A stretch of DNA of 8,014 nucleotides, from assembly GCA_029287695.1 (NCBI GenBank), contig JARFQQ010000149.1:1-8014 (forward strand), written 5' to 3'. The stretch is from Gammaproteobacteria bacterium (GTDB lineage Bacteria; Pseudomonadota; Gammaproteobacteria; Chromatiales; Chromatiaceae). The notes under the pieces were generated by a model, which was given only the letters and a program-made list of their open reading frames with translations, made no database searches and was not told the DNA's origin. A program made the translations under genes and the position numbers. This document shows, in pieces, positions 5,971 to 8,014 of this stretch (positions are counted from its first letter, which is position 1; every line of letters starts with the position of its first letter).

Positions 5971-6234
5971 TTGATTACTCTGTTTATTCGCGGTCTTCCG
6001 AAGTCGATGACCGAGGAAGGTCTGACGGCGCTTTTTGCCGAATACGGTTCTGTTCGATCGCTCAAGATGTCGAAAGACCTCTTTTCGGGCGAGTGCAAGG
6101 GATTTGCCAACATCGACATGGAGGGGCACGAAGCGAGGGCTGCGATCGCCGCGCTCGACGGCAAGGCCGTCAACGGCAGCATGATCCAGGTGGCTCAGGA
6201 TCGTCCGCGCAAGGGGCGTGGCAAAAGACGCTAG
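5971..6234 (+). CDS. Small RRM-domain RNA-binding protein
   Basis: Single RNA-recognition-motif protein of 87 residues plus stop, similar to small bacterial Rbp-type proteins. RNP2 is LFIRGL at residues 4-9. RNP1 is KGFANIDM at 43-50, which keeps F45 but has Asn and Met at the two other usual aromatic positions, so RNA stacking may be weaker. The basic tail RPRKGRGKRR could add nonspecific RNA contact. I choose the TTG at 5971 because GAGGT (5959-5963) lies 7 nt upstream and the RRM begins immediately. An in-frame GTG at 5935 would add twelve unconserved residues and has no ribosome site. It follows csp on the same strand beyond a terminator and is convergent with regA. No promoter is evident in the 65-nt gap. 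Its targets are unknown. Confidence 0.88.
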   Translation: MITLFIRGLPKSMTEEGLTALFAEYGSVRSLKMSKDLFSGECKGFANIDMEGHEARAAIAALDGKAVNGSMIQVAQDRPRKGRGKRR

Positions 6235-6292
6235 TCTATTTTCTGCGAGAGCCGATCTACACTACCCGCCTTTTTCCCGCGGCAGACTTTAT

Positions 6293-6826
6293 CTAGTTCA
6301 ATTTGGGACGCTTCTGCAGCTTCCGCTGCAGGGTTCTGCGATGCATCCCCAGCTGGCGCGCTGTCGACGAAATATTGCCGTCATTCTCCTCCAGGACGCG
6401 CTGGATATGTTCCCACTCAAGCTGTTTCAGTGGCGTCGGTGAAAAATCAGCAGAATCATCACCTCTCTCTTCCGGAGGCGCTTCCTCGAATGCCTTCAGT
6501 ATCGACTGTACGTTGACGGGCTTGGCAAGATAGTTGATGGCGCCGAGCTTGATTGCCTGTACCGCGGTCGTGAGGCTTGCGAATCCTGTCAGCACCACGA
6601 TCTGCACGCCCGGCACAACTTTTAACAGGGGCTGGATCAACTGGATGCCCGAGTCGTCGCCGAGGCGGAGGTCGAGTACCACCTTGTCCGGTTCATGTTC
6701 CTTCGCGCTGGCGAGTGCCTCCCCGGCATCGTGGGCGACAAAGGCCTTCAGCATGTGCCGCTCCAGCGAACGGCTCAGCGTACGGCAGAAGGCTTCATCG
6801 TCATCGATGACCAGGATCTTTTCCAT
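6293..6826 (-). CDS. regA: Response regulator of the RegA/PrrA/ActR (RoxR) family
   Basis: DNA-binding response regulator of 177 residues, close to the 180-odd usual for RegA. Receiver domain 1-115: acidic pocket D8-D9, phospho-acceptor D52 (VVLDLRL), T80 and K102 (KP). A Glu/Pro-rich linker follows at about 115-130. A Fis-type helix-turn-helix ends the protein at about 145-173 (NISSTARQLGMHRRTLQRKLQKR); the HRRTLQR recognition helix is the hallmark of the RegA family. In Alphaproteobacteria RegA controls photosynthesis, nitrogen fixation, respiration and hydrogenase genes in response to redox state, and RoxR does so for terminal oxidases in Pseudomonas. The ATG at 6826 is just 4 nt after the kinase stop; an upstream ATG at 6895 lies inside the kinase gene. 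The 58-nt gap to the convergent RRM gene has no clear terminator. Confidence 0.94.
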   Translation of the reverse strand: MEKILVIDDDEAFCRTLSRSLERHMLKAFVAHDAGEALASAKEHEPDKVVLDLRLGDDSGIQLIQPLLKVVPGVQIVVLTGFASLTTAVQAIKLGAINYLAKPVNVQSILKAFEEAPPEERGDDSADFSPTPLKQLEWEHIQRVLEENDGNISSTARQLGMHRRTLQRKLQKRPKLN

Positions 6827-6830
6827 CGGT

Positions 6831-8014
6831 TCAGGCACTTGCCTCCCGAAATCTGAGTGAATCGAGCGGGATGCGTATGCGTGTCGCCATGCCACCCTGT
6901 TGTAATCGTTCCATGCGCAATTCGCCCCGGAGCTGTTCCAGTGTTGCGTTCGACAGGATCAAGCCAAGCCCCAGGCCTTCCTGCTTGGTGCTGAAGGAGA
7001 CATTGCCCGCGAGTGTACTCTGTTCCTTGCTGAGACCTTTGCCATCGTCCTCGATGACGACGTGCAGGTCAACGCCATCTGTCCTGGCGCTGATATTGAT
7101 GTGGCTGCTGTTGTTATCGAGCGAGGCATCGGCAGCGTTGTTCAGCAGGTTCATGAGAATCAGCGACAAGGCATGTTTCTCATAGATCAACGGCGCCTCG
7201 TCGAGCCTGAAGGACTTGGTTAATTCGATCTCCGAGCGCAGTGCGCTCCAGGCGCGGATGATCGACATGAGCGCCTCGTCGAGTGGCATCTGCTTGCCGC
7301 CATTGCCACGCGCCATCTCGGCGGCCTGCTGCAGCCGTTGCAGGCGCACCTTGCAGTGATTGACCTGCAGTCCGATCTCGCGCGCGTCCTCGTGAAGCTG
7401 TTCGTCGTTACCTGCCTGCAGTTCGATTTCCTCGGCCAGCATCGCGATTGTCGAAAGAGGCGTGTTGAGCTCATGTGCGGTTCCCGCGGCCATCGCGCCG
7501 ACGGAGACGATATGTTCGTTTCGCAGCAGTCTCTGCTGCATCCCGGCAAGCTGTCGATCCCGTTCGCGCCCGGTGCGTGACAGGCTGTAGACGAGGATCG
7601 CCCCGACAAGCGCGCTGAGTATAAAGGTGCCCCACATGCCATAGATATGAACCATGAAATCACCGCCGAAGCGATCGCCGACCGGTGGCAGTGGCAGGTA
7701 ATTGGTCATCAGAAAGGTGTAGAGCACCGCGCAGGAGAAGAGTACCCAGAAAACATGGATTCCGCGCAGGTAGGCTGCGGCCAGCACCACAGGCACCAGG
7801 AGCAGGGAAATAAAGGGGTTTGTCGAGCCGCCGGCAAAGTAGAGCAGAGCCGTGAGGGCGATCGAGTCGATGATGAGATGCAACATAATTTCCAGGTCGG
7901 TAACCGGGAAGGTGCGTTTCAGTCGAAGCGAGACAATCAGGTTGAAAAACGCAAGGCAGGCGACAATAACCAGCAGGGGCGTTGCCGAGATATTCATCGG
8001 CAGCAGGGTGAAGG
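6831..8014 (-). CDS. regB: Redox-sensing histidine kinase RegB/PrrB (RoxS), N-terminus beyond window
   Basis: Inner-membrane sensor kinase, partner of the regulator just downstream. From the ATG at 7997 there are 388 residues, but the frame stays open to the window end and that Met lies in the loop before what looks like TM2, so the true start is outside. Five hydrophobic segments are visible (about 7-24, 38-55, 61-78, 81-98, 120-138 from that Met), fitting the six of RegB. The quinone-binding motif GGxxNPF is present as GGSTNPF (56-62). The H-box is AAGTAHELNTPLST with H175. C215, exactly 40 residues on, corresponds in spacing to redox-active Cys265 of Rhodobacter RegB (H225). The N-box (LLNNAADAS, about 284-292), DDGKG and GLGLGL ATP-binding motifs complete the kinase. 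It should sense ubiquinone-pool redox and phosphorylate RegA. Confidence 0.93.
   Translation of the reverse strand, partial: FTLLPMNISATPLLVIVACLAFFNLIVSLRLKRTFPVTDLEIMLHLIIDSIALTALLYFAGGSTNPFISLLLVPVVLAAAYLRGIHVFWVLFSCAVLYTFLMTNYLPLPPVGDRFGGDFMVHIYGMWGTFILSALVGAILVYSLSRTGRERDRQLAGMQQRLLRNEHIVSVGAMAAGTAHELNTPLSTIAMLAEEIELQAGNDEQLHEDAREIGLQVNHCKVRLQRLQQAAEMARGNGGKQMPLDEALMSIIRAWSALRSEIELTKSFRLDEAPLIYEKHALSLILMNLLNNAADASLDNNSSHINISARTDGVDLHVVIEDDGKGLSKEQSTLAGNVSFSTKQEGLGLGLILSNATLEQLRGELRMERLQQGGMATRIRIPLDSLRFREASA

Noticed and set aside
6235..6292. Possible bidirectional terminator between the RRM gene and regA
   Set aside because: Only short interrupted pairings (TCTGC/GCAGA, CCGC/GCGG) with long loops and no proper T-run after a stem.
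7995..7997. ATG as the true start of the sensor kinase
   Set aside because: The frame remains open to the window end, and residues before it (FTLLP) continue a membrane-protein pattern. RegB proteins have another helix ahead of this point.
1..8014. Mobile element, CRISPR array, tRNA or phage remnants
   Set aside because: No transposase, integrase, regularly spaced repeat, cloverleaf or terminal inverted repeats were noticed by eye; gene content is housekeeping in character.

Overview
The window looks like chromosomal core sequence of a moderately GC-rich gammaproteobacterium. The pointers are the 3' end of the alpha-operon gene rplQ, a YbbN/CnoX-type thioredoxin-TPR protein, DUF1244 and DUF2905 proteins typical of Proteobacteria, and a RegBA/PrrBA-type redox two-component system. 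The genus cannot be named from this sequence. No insertion sequence, phage gene, tRNA, rRNA or CRISPR array was seen.

Layout. (1) 1-390 (+): end of rplQ, followed by a strong hairpin terminator that also serves the convergent genes. (2) 523-5083 (-): a tightly packed six-gene operon. In transcription order it holds cnoX (thioredoxin-TPR co-chaperone), a DUF1244 protein, a family 2 glycosyltransferase, an MTA/SAH-nucleosidase-like protein, a spore-photoproduct-lyase-family radical SAM protein and a short-chain dehydrogenase. Spacings are 7, -4, 15, -4 and -4 nt. Three junctions are GTGA or ATGA stop-start overlaps, so co-expression is very likely. A small DUF2905 membrane protein (5161-5361, -) lies 77 nt upstream and may be read with it. 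(3) 5362-5648: AT-richer divergent control region with promoter-like elements on both strands and a long leader for a cold-shock gene. (4) 5649-6234 (+): a CspA-family protein, a terminator, then a small RRM RNA-binding protein whose best start is TTG. (5) 6293-8014 (-): sensor kinase RegB/PrrB (cut by the window end) followed by its regulator RegA/PrrA.

How they may work together. The regBA pair is a classical respiratory-redox switch with its quinone-binding motif and redox cysteine both present. The csp-RRM pair suggests an RNA-handling or cold-response unit. The most unusual part is the nucleosidase, radical SAM and SDR trio. The radical SAM protein resembles spore photoproduct lyase but appears to have Tyr where the hydrogen-donating Cys should be. 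Its coupled neighbour keeps the catalytic residues of MTA/SAH nucleosidase, an enzyme known to remove 5'-deoxyadenosine made by radical SAM enzymes. The trio may form an uncharacterised modification or repair pathway; this is inference.
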